A stretch of DNA of 64,000 nt from Candidatus Cacconaster scatequi (GTDB lineage: Bacteria > Bacteroidota > Bacteroidia > Bacteroidales > UBA932): NCBI GenBank assembly GCA_018065305.1, contig JAGHTO010000008.1, positions 58,990-122,989 of the forward strand. Direction: 5' to 3'. Below the pieces are notes generated by a model. That model ran no database searches, had not been told where the DNA came from, and saw nothing but the letters and a program-made list of their open reading frames with translations. Below, piece after piece: positions 52,941-61,842 of the stretch. The position numbers and the translations under genes are program-made. Position 1 is the first letter of the stretch; every line of letters begins with the position of its first letter.

Positions 52941-54811
52941 TGTATGATGTGATTGTCATAGGGGCGGGGCACGCCGGATGCGAGGCGGCACACGCCGCAG
53001 CCCGGCTCGGATCTTCGACCCTGCTCATCTCGCAGGATTTGACTAAGATTGCTCAAATGTCCTGTAATCCCGCCATAGGCGGAATAGCTAAAGGGCAGAT
53101 AGTCAGAGAGATAGATGCGCTTGGAGGCCTGTCGGGAATCATTACTGACAGTGCGACGCTTCAGTTCCGTATGCTCAATTCCTCAAAGGGTCCGGCGATG
53201 TGGAGTCCGAGAGCGCAGTGTGATAAGATGTCTTTTTCCTGGAACTGGCGGATTGCTCTCGAAAAGACCTCAGGATTAGACCTTTGGCAGGACACAGTAG
53301 TCTCCATAACGCGTCAGGAGTCGAATATTTTCAATGTCCGCGTATCAATGGGCGCAGAATTCAAGTCTCGAAGCGTTATCCTGACGGCCGGAACCTTCCT
53401 CGGTGGCAAATTATTTATAGGTGAAAATTCTACCGAAGGGGGCAGGATAGGGGAGTTGCCGTCCAATGGTCTGACGGAGATTCTTGCCGGGGCCGGAATC
53501 AGGACCGGAAGGATGAAAACAGGTACGCCTCCCCGCATAGACATAAGATCCCTTGACACTTCGCGGTTCGAGGTGCAGCCAGGAGATACGAATCCTGCAA
53601 GGTTTTCATATCTGCCCGTTCCGAGCCCGATACAGGAGATGGCCGGCCATCCCGCAAGGGAGCAGAGACTCTGTTACATTGTCCATACAAATCCCGCCGT
53701 TCACGATGCCTTGCGTGCCGGATTTGACCGTTCGCCTCTTTTTACGGGCAAGATTCATGGCATAGGGCCGCGGTACTGCCCCTCAATCGAGGATAAATTG
53801 AGAACTTTTGCCGGCAAGGAGACTCACCAGCTGTTTCTGGAGCCGGAAGGGTTTGAAACTTGCGAATATTATCTGCAGGGATTTTCATCCTCTCTGCCTC
53901 TCGAAGTTCAGATGAATGCCTTGCGGCAGATTGAGGGGTTTGAGAACGTCAAGGTTTTCAGACCTGCGTATGCGGTTGAATATGACTATTTTGACCCCAC
54001 GCAACTCAAAGCGACCCTTGAGTCGCAAATAGTTGAAAATCTGTATCTTGCAGGACAGATAAACGGTACTACAGGATATGAGGAAGCCGCTGCGCAGGGA
54101 CTGATGGCCGGCATCAACGCCCATCTGAAATTGCAGGGGAAGGAACCGTTCATCCTCAAGAGAGACCAGGCTTATATAGGAGTCCTGATTGACGACCTTA
54201 TAACAAAAGGAGTGGATGAACCTTACAGGATGTTCACCTCGCGGGCGGAATACAGGATTCTGCTGCGTCAGGATGATGCAGACTTGAGGTTGACGGAACT
54301 CGGGTATAAAATCGGACTGGCGACGGAGGAGAGATACCGCTTGACAAATGAGAAATATGACAGAGTCGATTCTTTGGTGAATATCATCAGCTCGACATCG
54401 GTCAAACCGGAGGCGGTAAATTCATATCTGGAATCAATAGGGTCGGCTACAATAGCTACGGCAAAGCGTACATCGGAATTGCTGACAAGGCCCGGCGTGA
54501 CTGCGCGGAAGCTTTTGCAATATGTTCCACGTGGAACACAGGATTTTTCATCTGAAGTTGTCGATTCTTCTGAAATCAGAATCAAGTATGCAGGTTATAT
54601 AGAGAGGGAGAAGAAGATAGCTGACAAGATTTTACGTCTTGAGAATCTGGAGATACCTGAGAATTATGATTTCAGCAGGATAGAGAGCCTTTCCATAGAG
54701 TGCCGGATGAAGCTTAACAGATATAGGCCGCGTACAATCGCCCAGGCATCACGCATCAGCGGAGTCTCTCCCGCAGATATTTCCGTGCTTTTGATTTATT
54801 TCGGAAGGTGA
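52940..54811 (+). CDS. mnmG: tRNA uridine-5-carboxymethylaminomethyl modification enzyme MnmG
   Basis: The 623-residue FAD protein works with MnmE to modify the wobble uridine of certain tRNAs. It has [19 protein letters not shown] (FAD), [47 protein letters not shown] and [16 protein letters not shown]. The C-terminal helical GidA-associated domain ends in [17 protein letters not shown]. The ATG at 52940 is preferred over a GTG one codon earlier. It converges with the next gene with a single base between the stop codons. Confidence 0.97.
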   Translation: MYDVIVIGAGHAGCEAAHAAARLGSSTLLISQDLTKIAQMSCNPAIGGIAKGQIVREIDALGGLSGIITDSATLQFRMLNSSKGPAMWSPRAQCDKMSFSWNWRIALEKTSGLDLWQDTVVSITRQESNIFNVRVSMGAEFKSRSVILTAGTFLGGKLFIGENSTEGGRIGELPSNGLTEILAGAGIRTGRMKTGTPPRIDIRSLDTSRFEVQPGDTNPARFSYLPVPSPIQEMAGHPAREQRLCYIVHTNPAVHDALRAGFDRSPLFTGKIHGIGPRYCPSIEDKLRTFAGKETHQLFLEPEGFETCEYYLQGFSSSLPLEVQMNALRQIEGFENVKVFRPAYAVEYDYFDPTQLKATLESQIVENLYLAGQINGTTGYEEAAAQGLMAGINAHLKLQGKEPFILKRDQAYIGVLIDDLITKGVDEPYRMFTSRAEYRILLRQDDADLRLTELGYKIGLATEERYRLTNEKYDRVDSLVNIISSTSVKPEAVNSYLESIGSATIATAKRTSELLTRPGVTARKLLQYVPRGTQDFSSEVVDSSEIRIKYAGYIEREKKIADKILRLENLEIPENYDFSRIESLSIECRMKLNRYRPRTIAQASRISGVSPADISVLLIYFGR

Positions 54812-54812
54812 G

Positions 54813-55145
54813 TCAAATCTTGCTGCGCACTGCGAAGGCAAATTGCATAAAATATTTGTCCAGATATGCGAGGTTGTCGAAATCATTCTCAAGATAAGAC
54901 CCTACAAACAGTTCCCGTGCCCTACACAGTTCCTTCAGGGCTGCGCCTCTTGTCGGCTGTCCCAGTCTGGCGCATTTGATGGTGACGTCAAACAAATCCA
55001 ATGCACGGATAAATGCGCCTTCGGAGCGCTTTTCGTCTCCTTTCTCTTTCCACTTTCTCGTCCGGCCGACTTCACTGCCGATATTGGCCATCTGCTCAAT
55101 GAATGGCAGGGTGCACCAACGTTGTGAATCAATGGGTTCCATCAT
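54813..55145 (-). CDS. Conserved small helical protein of unknown function
   Basis: The 110-residue protein is predicted helical throughout, with no signal or membrane segment. It contains WCTLPFIEQMANIGSEVGR, then EGAFIRALDLFDVTI and LKELCRARELFVGSYLEND, and a terminal LDKYFMQFAFAVR. I recognise it as a conserved bacterial hypothetical that resembles a small four-helix bundle, but cannot name a function. It overlaps the preceding DUF5674 gene by four bases (ATGA), so the two proteins are probably made together and may interact. Confidence 0.7.
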   Translation of the reverse strand: MMEPIDSQRWCTLPFIEQMANIGSEVGRTRKWKEKGDEKRSEGAFIRALDLFDVTIKCARLGQPTRGAALKELCRARELFVGSYLENDFDNLAYLDKYFMQFAFAVRSKI

Positions 55146-55483
55146 TTTTGAACAAGGTTGCCGACGATGTGGAGGAGGGCTTTTCTAAGAGACTCGTCTT
55201 CAACTCCGCGACTACGGTTGTTCTGGCGGGGACGGATGTTGATCATTGAATCAAACTCGACAAAATCTTCGTCTTCAAGGTCGGGGTAGAGGTTTATTCC
55301 CCAAAGATTTTCCTGGCTTGACCCGTTTTCAATAAGAAGACTCTCAAGGTCAGCGTGCAGTTCGGAATCGACAGCCATTACTTCCTGTTGAACGTCAACG
55401 ACAGCTTTGACAAGCCCTTCGGAGAAACTTTCTGACATTCTCTGCAGTTCAGCAACAGAGATTTTTTCGGTAACAATCAGCAT
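55142..55483 (-). CDS. DUF5674 family protein
   Basis: The 113-residue acidic cytosolic protein has VDSELHADLESLLIENGSSQ, then LWGINLYPDLEDEDFVEFDS and MINIRPRQNNRSRGVED, the conserved core that I associate with DUF5674. The many conserved Asn, Arg and acidic residues suggest an enzyme or ligand-binding site, but no function is known to me. It is the first gene of a two-gene unit with the small helical protein and lies 11 bp after the acyl-CoA ligase gene, so all three may form one transcript. Confidence 0.75.
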   Translation of the reverse strand: MLIVTEKISVAELQRMSESFSEGLVKAVVDVQQEVMAVDSELHADLESLLIENGSSQENLWGINLYPDLEDEDFVEFDSMINIRPRQNNRSRGVEDESLRKALLHIVGNLVQK

Positions 55484-55494
55484 ATCAAGCGATT

Positions 55495-57273
55495 TTATTT
55501 CTCATCGGCTTTGTAGATTTCGCTGATTACGTCCGCGTATTTTGTCTGAAGAGTCTTGCGCTTGAGTTTCAGAGTCTGGGAGAGGCATCCGTTTTCGGTT
55601 GTCCAATCGTCAAGGACAAAATGAGGCCTCTTTACCTGCTCATGAGCTGCAAGTTTTCCGTTAACCTTGTTGACTTCGCTGTGAAGGAGTCGGCTGATAA
55701 AGGTGTTTTCAAGAATCGGAGTATCCTTCTTGATGGAAATGTAACGGGACTTTGCATATGACTTCAGCTTGGATACGTTAGGGACGATGATGGCAGATGC
55801 GAATTTCTGATTTTCTCCGACAACAAAGGCCTGATCTATGTAAGGAGACTCTTTCAATAAAGTCTCAATGACTTGGGGAGCAACGTATTTGCCGGCTGAA
55901 AGTTTGAAAATCTCCTTCTTTCTGTCGGTGATTTTCAGATATTTGCCGTCGACGAGGCATCCCACGTCGCCTGTATGAAGCCAGCCGTCCTTGTCGATGA
56001 TTTCGGCAGTTGCTTCCGGGTTTTTGTAGTACCCCAGCATCACGTGTGGACCGCGGGTCAGGATTTCACCGTCCTCGGCAAATGAAAGTTCGGCGCCGGG
56101 AAGCGGGAATCCCACGGTTCCGATAACGTTGATTTTGTCGGCCGGGCTGTTGACCGCTATCACCGGGGATGCCTCAGTCATTCCGTAACCTTCAAATATA
56201 TAGAGCTTTGCAGCATTGAATGTGCGGATAATCTTCGCCTGTATGGAAGATCCTCCGGAGACAATGAGCATCTCGTTTCCTCCCAGATTTTCACGCCATT
56301 TCCTGTAGACGAGCTTGTCGTAGAAAGCCCTTCTTGTCTCAGTCCATGCTCTCGATCCGGTTGCACCGTAGTTATTCGCAAAAGTCCAGGCTAGACTGTA
56401 TATGATTCTTTTTATTCCTTTCAGCTGCTTGCCTGCACTTTCCAGCTTGCCGTACATCATCTCCAAGACTCTGGGCACTGCGCAGAATCCGTCCGTGTGA
56501 CAACTTTTCATATCGGCCGCGATGGTTGCCAGACTCTCGGCGTAATAGGTGCCGATACCGAGCATCTGGTACTCGTAATTCATCGACCTTTCATACACGT
56601 GGCAGAGAGGCAGGAAGCTGACCATCTTGTTCTTTGAAGTCAGAGTCTGCCTTGCTGCGTGACCTTTTGCATTGAACATCAGGTTGTTATGTGAAAGCAT
56701 CACCCCTTTGGGAACTCCGGTAGTGCCGGAAGTGTAGATTATGCTGCAACATTCGTCCTTGCTGATGGACTCTTTGTTCTTCTCCACGACGGGCGCGAAT
56801 TTCTCCCGGTTCTCTTCACCGAGGGCATAAAGTTTTGAGATGCAGAACAATTCTTCGCTGTCGTCCATAAGGAGCACCTTGATGTCCCTTTCTATCTCAG
56901 CTGCAATCGGGGAAATCTTGTTGTAGAGAGCCTGCGTGCCGACAAATATGACCTGAGCGTCGGAATTTGTAAAGATATGGACGAAATCATCGTGGCTCAG
57001 AGTGGGATAGACGGGGACGTGAACCATATGGGCCAGATTGGCACCCATATCAACGAAGTTCCACTCGGGGCGGTTGGTGCAGATGGAGATGACTTTCGTG
57101 TCAGGGCCGTACCCGAGCGCAAGCAGTCCGTATGCGACAAGATGAGATTTTTCGATGTATTGTTCAATGCTGACTTTGTGCCACTGCCCATTGCTCTTTC
57201 TGGCGAAAATGTCGTCTTTCTGAAAGTTTTGGCGGAGGTTTTCCAAGATGTCGAAAGTGCGGGTGATTTCCAT
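55495..57273 (-). CDS. Long-chain fatty acid-CoA ligase (AMP-forming)
   Basis: The 592-residue ANL-superfamily enzyme activates a fatty acid with ATP and CoA. Motifs are IIYTSGTTGVPKGVMLSHNN (A3, about residues 177-196), EGYGMTEASPVIAVN, WLHTGDVG and the hinge LKITDRKKEIFKLSAGKYVAP. A C-terminal Lys for adenylation (NKVNGKLAAHEQVKRP region) is followed by LKRKTLQTKYADVI. The absence of an N-terminal signal places it at the cytosolic membrane face. Long-chain substrates are inferred from the similarity to the FadD15/AMP-binding type. Confidence 0.93.
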   Translation of the reverse strand: MEITRTFDILENLRQNFQKDDIFARKSNGQWHKVSIEQYIEKSHLVAYGLLALGYGPDTKVISICTNRPEWNFVDMGANLAHMVHVPVYPTLSHDDFVHIFTNSDAQVIFVGTQALYNKISPIAAEIERDIKVLLMDDSEELFCISKLYALGEENREKFAPVVEKNKESISKDECCSIIYTSGTTGVPKGVMLSHNNLMFNAKGHAARQTLTSKNKMVSFLPLCHVYERSMNYEYQMLGIGTYYAESLATIAADMKSCHTDGFCAVPRVLEMMYGKLESAGKQLKGIKRIIYSLAWTFANNYGATGSRAWTETRRAFYDKLVYRKWRENLGGNEMLIVSGGSSIQAKIIRTFNAAKLYIFEGYGMTEASPVIAVNSPADKINVIGTVGFPLPGAELSFAEDGEILTRGPHVMLGYYKNPEATAEIIDKDGWLHTGDVGCLVDGKYLKITDRKKEIFKLSAGKYVAPQVIETLLKESPYIDQAFVVGENQKFASAIIVPNVSKLKSYAKSRYISIKKDTPILENTFISRLLHSEVNKVNGKLAAHEQVKRPHFVLDDWTTENGCLSQTLKLKRKTLQTKYADVISEIYKADEK

Positions 57274-57296
57274 CTTTGTCTTTTTGTTGTAACCAA

Positions 57297-57304
57297 CAAA
57301 TATA
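57297..57304 (-). promoter_or_regulatory. -7 box for the acyl-CoA ligase operon
   Basis: The minus strand reads TATATTTG, 23 nt upstream of the ligase start codon; no -33 TTTG at the right distance. Confidence 0.4.
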
Positions 57305-57501
57305 CAAATTTTTTAGAAGTTGTCCAGATTCGGAATTTGTCGTCCTGTGCAAGTGGGAGAATTACGGAATTATGAGTATATTGTGGGATGAAACACGTGA
57401 CGGGATCGAAAAAGGCATTTCCCATCCAATGGGTGTGAAAATCCGGCTCACGGGATGGAAAATGACACTTTTCAATCCGGATATCAGAAAAAACATCCGA
57501 T

Positions 57502-60054
57502 ATGAAAAAATTATTGACGGCGGCAATGTCCGCGCTTATCGCTTCAAATCTTTTTGCACAACCCTGGCATCCGCAGGAGTGGCCTGTGCTGACCAAGTAT
57601 GATGCGGCTCATCTCCAGAGAGTTGCCCTGCCTCTCGGAGGAATCGGGACGGGAACGGTATCTCTTGGAGGACGCGGGGAATTGAGGGACTGGGAGATTA
57701 TGAATGTCCCCGGAAAGGGGTACAGCACTGTCACCGACGGGAATGACGCCCCGTTTTTCGCCATCTATACGCGAAAGGAGGGAGGGGAGTCCGCTACCAG
57801 AATGTTGGCAGGACCTCTGTATCCTCAGGAATATCTTCATTGTGAAGGGCGTCCGGTGAATCATCACGGTCTGCCCAGGTTCAGGAATGCGTCATTCGAT
57901 GCCGCATATCCGTTCGGGCAGGTGAATCTTTCGGATGACGCAATGCCCGTGCGTGTCAGAATCAAGGGCTTCAATCCTCTGATTCCCGGAGATACCGACG
58001 CGAGCAGCCTTCCTGTTGCCGTCCTCAGTTATGAGGTGACAAACGTGACGGGTTCTCCCGTTGAGGTGGCGGTATGCGGCTCAATCCGCAATTTTGTGGG
58101 GAAGGACGGCCGGGAGAACACTTACGACTGGAAGGGGGATTACATCCCTGTCGGCGCGAAGGGCAATGTGAACGAATACAGGGAAAATATTGATGCTGGT
58201 TTGAAGGGACTCTATTTTTATTCGCAGAGCATTGATCCCAAGCACCCCGCCTGGGGCAATTTTTCCCTTGCCACCGACTCTGACCAGAAGGTCACTCACA
58301 GAACTTTCTCCGTGGACAATGCGTGGGCGAACTCTGTACTGAACTTTTGGGATGATTTCAGCGATGACGGTCTGATTTCCAATCCAGTGGCAAGTGTGCG
58401 CCATTCCGTGGGAGGAGACCAGGACCCGATGGGGTCTCTTGCCGTGAAAGCCTCGCTTGCCCCTGGAGAGAAGAGGACATTCAATTTCTATCTCACCTGG
58501 AATTTTCCCAACAGAATCGCCTGGGCCTGGGACAATTATATCGTCGGCAACTACTATAGCACGGTCTTCCCCGATTCGTGGGATGCGGCCGGCCGGATTG
58601 TGCCCGCCTTGCCGGAATATGAGGCCCGGACCCTCGCGTTCGTGAACGCCCTGCTGTCATCTTCATATCCTTCCGCCGTCAAGGAGGCGGCTCTGTACAA
58701 TCTGAACGTGCTGCGCTCCCAGACGGTCTTCCGCATAGCGGACGGACACCTGATGGGGTGGGAGGGGGTGATGGATCGGTTCGGTTCCTGCAACGGTTCC
58801 TGCACTCACGTATGGAATTACGAGACCGCCACGGCATTCCTGTTCGGCGACCTTGCCCGGACTATGCGTGACGTGGAGTTCAAGATTGCGCTGCACGAGG
58901 ACGGAGCGATGGCATTCCGAACGGAACTTCCGTTTGACACCGGACAGAATCGGAGTACCGCTGCGGACGGTCAGCTGGGGTGCATTATGAAACTTTACCG
59001 CGAGTGGCAACTGAGCGGGGACAATGATTTTCTGGCTTCCTTCTGGGAACCTTGCAAGAGAGCTCTTTCTTTTGCCTGGGTTGAAGGAGGATGGGATGCC
59101 AACCGCGACGGAGTGATGGAAGGTTCTCAGCATAATACTATGGATGTCAATTACTTCGGCCCCAACGGGCAGATGACTTTCTGGTATATGGGAGCTCTCC
59201 GTGCGGCGGAGGAAATGGCGCTGGCGATGAAGGACAAGGCTTTTGCCCGCGAGTGCCGCGCCGTCTTTGAGAAAGCTTCCGCTTATGCCGACAACGTGCT
59301 TTTCAACGGGGAGTACTACGAACATAAAATCACCGACCCGGAGACTTTCGAGTTCCTGCCCGAGGGTTCCGACCGTGTACCCCCGTTCCAGCTTGGAAAG
59401 GCCTGCCTGGTGGATCAGCTTGTGGGGCAGTATATGGCGCATATCTGCGGCCTCGGGTATCTTGCGGACAAGGAGCATATCAGGACGGCACTGGAGAGCG
59501 TGATGAAGTACAATTATCACGATAATCTCTACGGCCATTTCAATAATATGAGAACATATCTGTTTGAGGATGAGGCTGGTATGCTGATGGCATCTTGGCC
59601 GAAGGGGCGGCTAGAGGTCCCGTTCCCGTATTTCAACGAGTCGATGACCGGATTCGAGTATACGGCTGCGACGGGGATGATTTACGAGGGGATGGTAGAG
59701 GAGGGGGTGAAGTGCATTTCGTCAATCCGTGCCCGTTTCGACGGGGCGAAGAGAAACCCGTTCAGCGAACCGGAATGCGGACATCACTATGCCAGGTCGA
59801 TGGCTAGTTGGTCAACTCTTCTGGCGTTCAGTGGGTTCCACTATTCGGGAGTGGAAGGTTCGATGAGTGTCACCGATGCGGAGGGCAAGTGGTTCTGGAG
59901 CAATGGAAGTGCGTGGGGGACAGTTGTCAATCGCGGCGGGCATTCCACGTTGGAGGTCATCGAAGGCAGTCTGGCGCTGAAGAGTTTCGTCTGTGGAGAA
60001 AAGACGTTCAAGGGAAAGGTTTCCCTCACCACCGGAGAAAGCCATACGTTCTGA
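57502..60054 (+). CDS. GH116-family glycosidase (GBA2/glucosylceramidase-like), secreted
   Basis: The 850-residue protein has a signal peptide (ASNLFAQ). An N-terminal beta-sandwich (Glyco_hydr_116N; VALPLGGIGTGTVSLGGRGE, about residues 42-61) is followed by an alpha6-barrel catalytic domain (DUF608). Catalytic positions seem intact: the nucleophile Glu in CTHVWNYETATAFLF and the acid/base Asp in SQHNTMDVNYFGPNGQM. AATGMIYEGMVEEGVKC near the end is family-typical. Relatives cleave beta-glucosides, beta-xylosides or N-acetylglucosaminides. There is no SusCD beside it, so the substrate is open. The 228-bp gap upstream holds no recognisable promoter. Element C follows 13 bp after the stop. Confidence 0.9.
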   Translation: MKKLLTAAMSALIASNLFAQPWHPQEWPVLTKYDAAHLQRVALPLGGIGTGTVSLGGRGELRDWEIMNVPGKGYSTVTDGNDAPFFAIYTRKEGGESATRMLAGPLYPQEYLHCEGRPVNHHGLPRFRNASFDAAYPFGQVNLSDDAMPVRVRIKGFNPLIPGDTDASSLPVAVLSYEVTNVTGSPVEVAVCGSIRNFVGKDGRENTYDWKGDYIPVGAKGNVNEYRENIDAGLKGLYFYSQSIDPKHPAWGNFSLATDSDQKVTHRTFSVDNAWANSVLNFWDDFSDDGLISNPVASVRHSVGGDQDPMGSLAVKASLAPGEKRTFNFYLTWNFPNRIAWAWDNYIVGNYYSTVFPDSWDAAGRIVPALPEYEARTLAFVNALLSSSYPSAVKEAALYNLNVLRSQTVFRIADGHLMGWEGVMDRFGSCNGSCTHVWNYETATAFLFGDLARTMRDVEFKIALHEDGAMAFRTELPFDTGQNRSTAADGQLGCIMKLYREWQLSGDNDFLASFWEPCKRALSFAWVEGGWDANRDGVMEGSQHNTMDVNYFGPNGQMTFWYMGALRAAEEMALAMKDKAFARECRAVFEKASAYADNVLFNGEYYEHKITDPETFEFLPEGSDRVPPFQLGKACLVDQLVGQYMAHICGLGYLADKEHIRTALESVMKYNYHDNLYGHFNNMRTYLFEDEAGMLMASWPKGRLEVPFPYFNESMTGFEYTAATGMIYEGMVEEGVKCISSIRARFDGAKRNPFSEPECGHHYARSMASWSTLLAFSGFHYSGVEGSMSVTDAEGKWFWSNGSAWGTVVNRGGHSTLEVIEGSLALKSFVCGEKTFKGKVSLTTGESHTF

Positions 60055-60067
60055 CGTTATGGCCGAT

Positions 60068-60193
60068 GTTCGGGGCGAGGTAGTCCTTTGTAGAAACTTC
60101 GCTTCGCTCATCCCTCCCAGCCTTGCGGCTGGGCCCCTCCCGCTATCAAGCGCGGGTGCTTAGGTTTCCTCAAAGGACTACCTCGCCCCGAAC
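60068..60193. repeat. Palindromic element C: 23-bp perfect arms around the conserved core
   Basis: The arms at 60068-60090 and 60171-60193 are perfect inverted copies of 23 bp, with a further GAAAC/GTTTC pairing inside. The core begins TTCGCTTCGCTCA, contains CCTCCCAGCC…GGCTGGGCCCCTCCCGC and ends GCGCGGGTGCTTAGG. This core aligns with the reverse complement of element A over about 63 bp with only a few changes, but the arms are unrelated. It lies 13 bp after the GH116 stop and 16 bp before the first REP-like hairpin. Confidence 0.85.
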
Positions 60194-60209
60194 CTTGCAC
60201 GCATAAAAA

Positions 60210-60285
60210 TGAGCAAAATGAGCGGATTTGCTCATTCGGACGCGACATTTTGGGATTTTGTGAGCAAATATGTGGATTTTGCTCA
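60210..60285. repeat. Two upstream REP-like hairpins
   Basis: Hairpin 1 (60210-60234) and hairpin 2 (60261-60285) both have the stem TGAGCAAA / TTTGCTCA with 9-nt loops (ATGAGCGGA and TATGTGGAT). Their starts are 51 bp apart in direct orientation. Hairpin 1 continues with TTCGG. Confidence 0.85.
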
Positions 60286-60324
60286 TTTTGTGGAGAGGGC
60301 CTATGAATATGAAAAGAGAGTTGC

Positions 60325-60332
60325 TATCTTTG
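60325..60332 (+). promoter_or_regulatory. -7 box for the RAYT gene
   Basis: A perfect TATCTTTG lies 28 nt upstream of the ATG at 60361. No -33 TTTG at the expected distance. Confidence 0.4.
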
Positions 60333-60360
60333 GGTGGCCGTTCTTAATTTTGGTACTGAT

Positions 60361-61287
60361 ATGGAGAAGAGAGATTTTGCGAGGCTGGAGAATCTGTGCC
60401 AGTTCAGGTTTTCGGAAGTAAAAACCATTTATCACGTTTGTTCCAGGGAAAATCATCCCCTCATATTCCACGATGAAGAGGAATATAAGGTCGCTATGAA
60501 CATTGTGGCCTTCGTTGCTTTTTCGTGTGCTGGGATTCGGATATATACGTTTGAAATTATGGATAACCATTTCCATTTCATTATGTCCGGAAAGAAGGAC
60601 GAAATCGAAGTGTTTATCAAGGTGTTTATAACAAAGTTGTCGGCACATCCAGTTCTGGCAGATTCCAAAAATGATATCAAGGCATTGAGTTTCAAATTAT
60701 TCCTTATCGAAAGTCTGGATAATCTGCGGAATGGCATATCTTACGTTAACAGAAACGGGGCTGTTGTAAATCCTGATGAAAACGTGTTTACCTACAGGTG
60801 GGGATCCAATCTGTATTTTTTCAACAGGGAGGCAAGATATTACTATGAAAAATGCAGTGAAAAAGCATCTTCCCGGACGAAACGTGAGATATTCAGAAGT
60901 GCGAAAATGGATCGGGAGGAAAGGGTGAAAATGCTTGGCGGGTATGTTTCCCCATTGTGCTATTGTCACATAAAAGAAGCGGAGTCGTTTTTCCGAAACA
61001 ACCGGCATTACTTTTACAATATTTCCCGCAATATCGAATCCGCGAAAGACATAGCAAAAACCATAGGAGAAGAAGTTTTCTATACTGATGATGATTTGTT
61101 CTTACACATACGTTCGTTATGCTCAAAAAGATACGACGGGAAACCTATAGCCATTCTGCCTCCGCAATCCAAAATTGAAATTGCAAAGGAGTTGCATTTT
61201 GAATACAATGCCGGTAACAGGCAAATCTGCAGGCTACTGAAGATGGATATAAATGTTGTTACGGCATTATTCCCTAAGAATGGATGA
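60361..61287 (+). CDS. REP-associated tyrosine transposase (Y1_Tnp, HUH superfamily)
   Basis: The 308-residue protein has the IS200-like HUH nuclease core. The His-hydrophobic-His motif is in EIMDNHFHFIMSG (His70, His72), and the candidate catalytic tyrosine is Tyr128 in GISYVNRNG, which corresponds to the YIHRNP motif of RAYTs. A basic middle part (KASSRTKREIFRSAKMDREER) and a C-terminal helix-turn-helix-like end (IAKELHFEYNAGNRQICRLL) follow, as in Bacteroidota transposase_17 proteins. The ATG at 60361 is chosen; a GTG 27 bp upstream lies too close to the -7 box. REP-like hairpins on both sides support its assignment as a RAYT rather than an IS200 transposase. Confidence 0.85.
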   Translation: MEKRDFARLENLCQFRFSEVKTIYHVCSRENHPLIFHDEEEYKVAMNIVAFVAFSCAGIRIYTFEIMDNHFHFIMSGKKDEIEVFIKVFITKLSAHPVLADSKNDIKALSFKLFLIESLDNLRNGISYVNRNGAVVNPDENVFTYRWGSNLYFFNREARYYYEKCSEKASSRTKREIFRSAKMDREERVKMLGGYVSPLCYCHIKEAESFFRNNRHYFYNISRNIESAKDIAKTIGEEVFYTDDDLFLHIRSLCSKRYDGKPIAILPPQSKIEIAKELHFEYNAGNRQICRLLKMDINVVTALFPKNG

Positions 61288-61301
61288 TCAAAACAGACGA
61301 T

Positions 61302-61364
61302 TTTGCTCATTTGGATATGTTTTTTTGCAAGTTCTGAGCAAAGTGAGCGGATTTGCTCATTCGG
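61302..61364. repeat. Downstream REP-like repeats
   Basis: TTTGCTCA (61302-61309) can pair with TGAGCAAA (61335-61342). The latter also forms a complete hairpin with TTTGCTCA at 61352-61359 around the 9-nt loop GTGAGCGGA. The unit 61335-61364 is a near-identical direct copy of 60210-60239, including the trailing TTCGG. Confidence 0.85.
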
Positions 61365-61374
61365 GGAATTTCAG

Positions 61375-61382
61375 TAATTTTG
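61375..61382 (+). promoter_or_regulatory. -7 box for the small secreted protein gene
   Basis: A perfect TAATTTTG starts 10 bp after the last REP unit and ends 7 nt before the ATG at 61390, so the REP hairpin overlaps the promoter region. Confidence 0.4.
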
Positions 61383-61389
61383 TGTGGTT

Positions 61390-61785
61390 ATGAAACACCT
61401 TGTTCTCATATTGTCGTTGTTCCTGTCTCTTTTGGGTGACGGGAAGGAGTTGTCTTTCAGGCAGTATGACAAGGATTGCCCTGCAGTTGAAGTTGAAGGT
61501 CAGGATAGGGCGGAGAAGTCTCCCTCCCTTCTTTCTTTGGACATTCTTCCGGTTCAGGAGGCAAGAGTCTTCGGGCAGGGCTTCGGTGTAACTCCTTCGG
61601 TAAGGGTTTCGAACTCCAGCCGGAGGACGCAGATTTCACAGAAATTTCCTTTTCGTATCATCAAGGACGGAAAGATAATTGACAAACATCATTTCTCTGT
61701 ATTCCAGACGGTTCTGAATCAGTTTCCGTCCGGAATCCATTCTACGGGACGATACATTCATACTCTCTGCACACTTCTGATTTAG
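61390..61785 (+). CDS. Small secreted protein of unknown function
   Basis: The 131-residue protein has a hydrophobic signal-like N-terminus (HLVLILSLFLSLLG). The C-terminal half contains RRTQISQKFPFRIIKDGKII and DKHHFSVFQTVLNQFPSGIH, then RYIHTLCTLLI. Short Bacteroidota hypotheticals with a similar ending exist to my memory, but I know no function. A GTG two codons upstream is a weaker start. It lies directly after the REP-RAYT unit and has its own -7 box. Confidence 0.55.
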   Translation: MKHLVLILSLFLSLLGDGKELSFRQYDKDCPAVEVEGQDRAEKSPSLLSLDILPVQEARVFGQGFGVTPSVRVSNSSRRTQISQKFPFRIIKDGKIIDKHHFSVFQTVLNQFPSGIHSTGRYIHTLCTLLI

Positions 61786-61842
61786 TCCGGGGTCCTGTTT
61801 TTCCGGCTAATCAAGAATGTATCATCTTATAGAAAAACACCA

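Larger units (their letters stand above)
60210..61364 (+). mobile_element. REP-RAYT unit: tyrosine transposase gene bracketed by REP-like hairpins
   Basis: The unit consists of two upstream hairpin repeats, a RAYT-like HUH transposase gene and downstream repeats. The 30-bp unit at 60210-60239 recurs in the same orientation at 61335-61364 with one mismatch. No target-site duplication can be judged. RAYTs are usually domesticated single-copy proteins that act on REP sequences scattered through the genome. Confidence 0.75.

Noticed and set aside
57372..57602. Open frame of about 76 codons ahead of and across the GH116 start (MSILWDETRDG…)
   Set aside because: It overlaps the GH116 signal peptide in another frame, has no recognisable domain and its composition looks non-coding.
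60055..60360. CRISPR-like array suggested by the repeated TGAGCAAA words
   Set aside because: The repeats are hairpins of unequal spacing, few in number, and flank a transposase gene; no cas genes are present.
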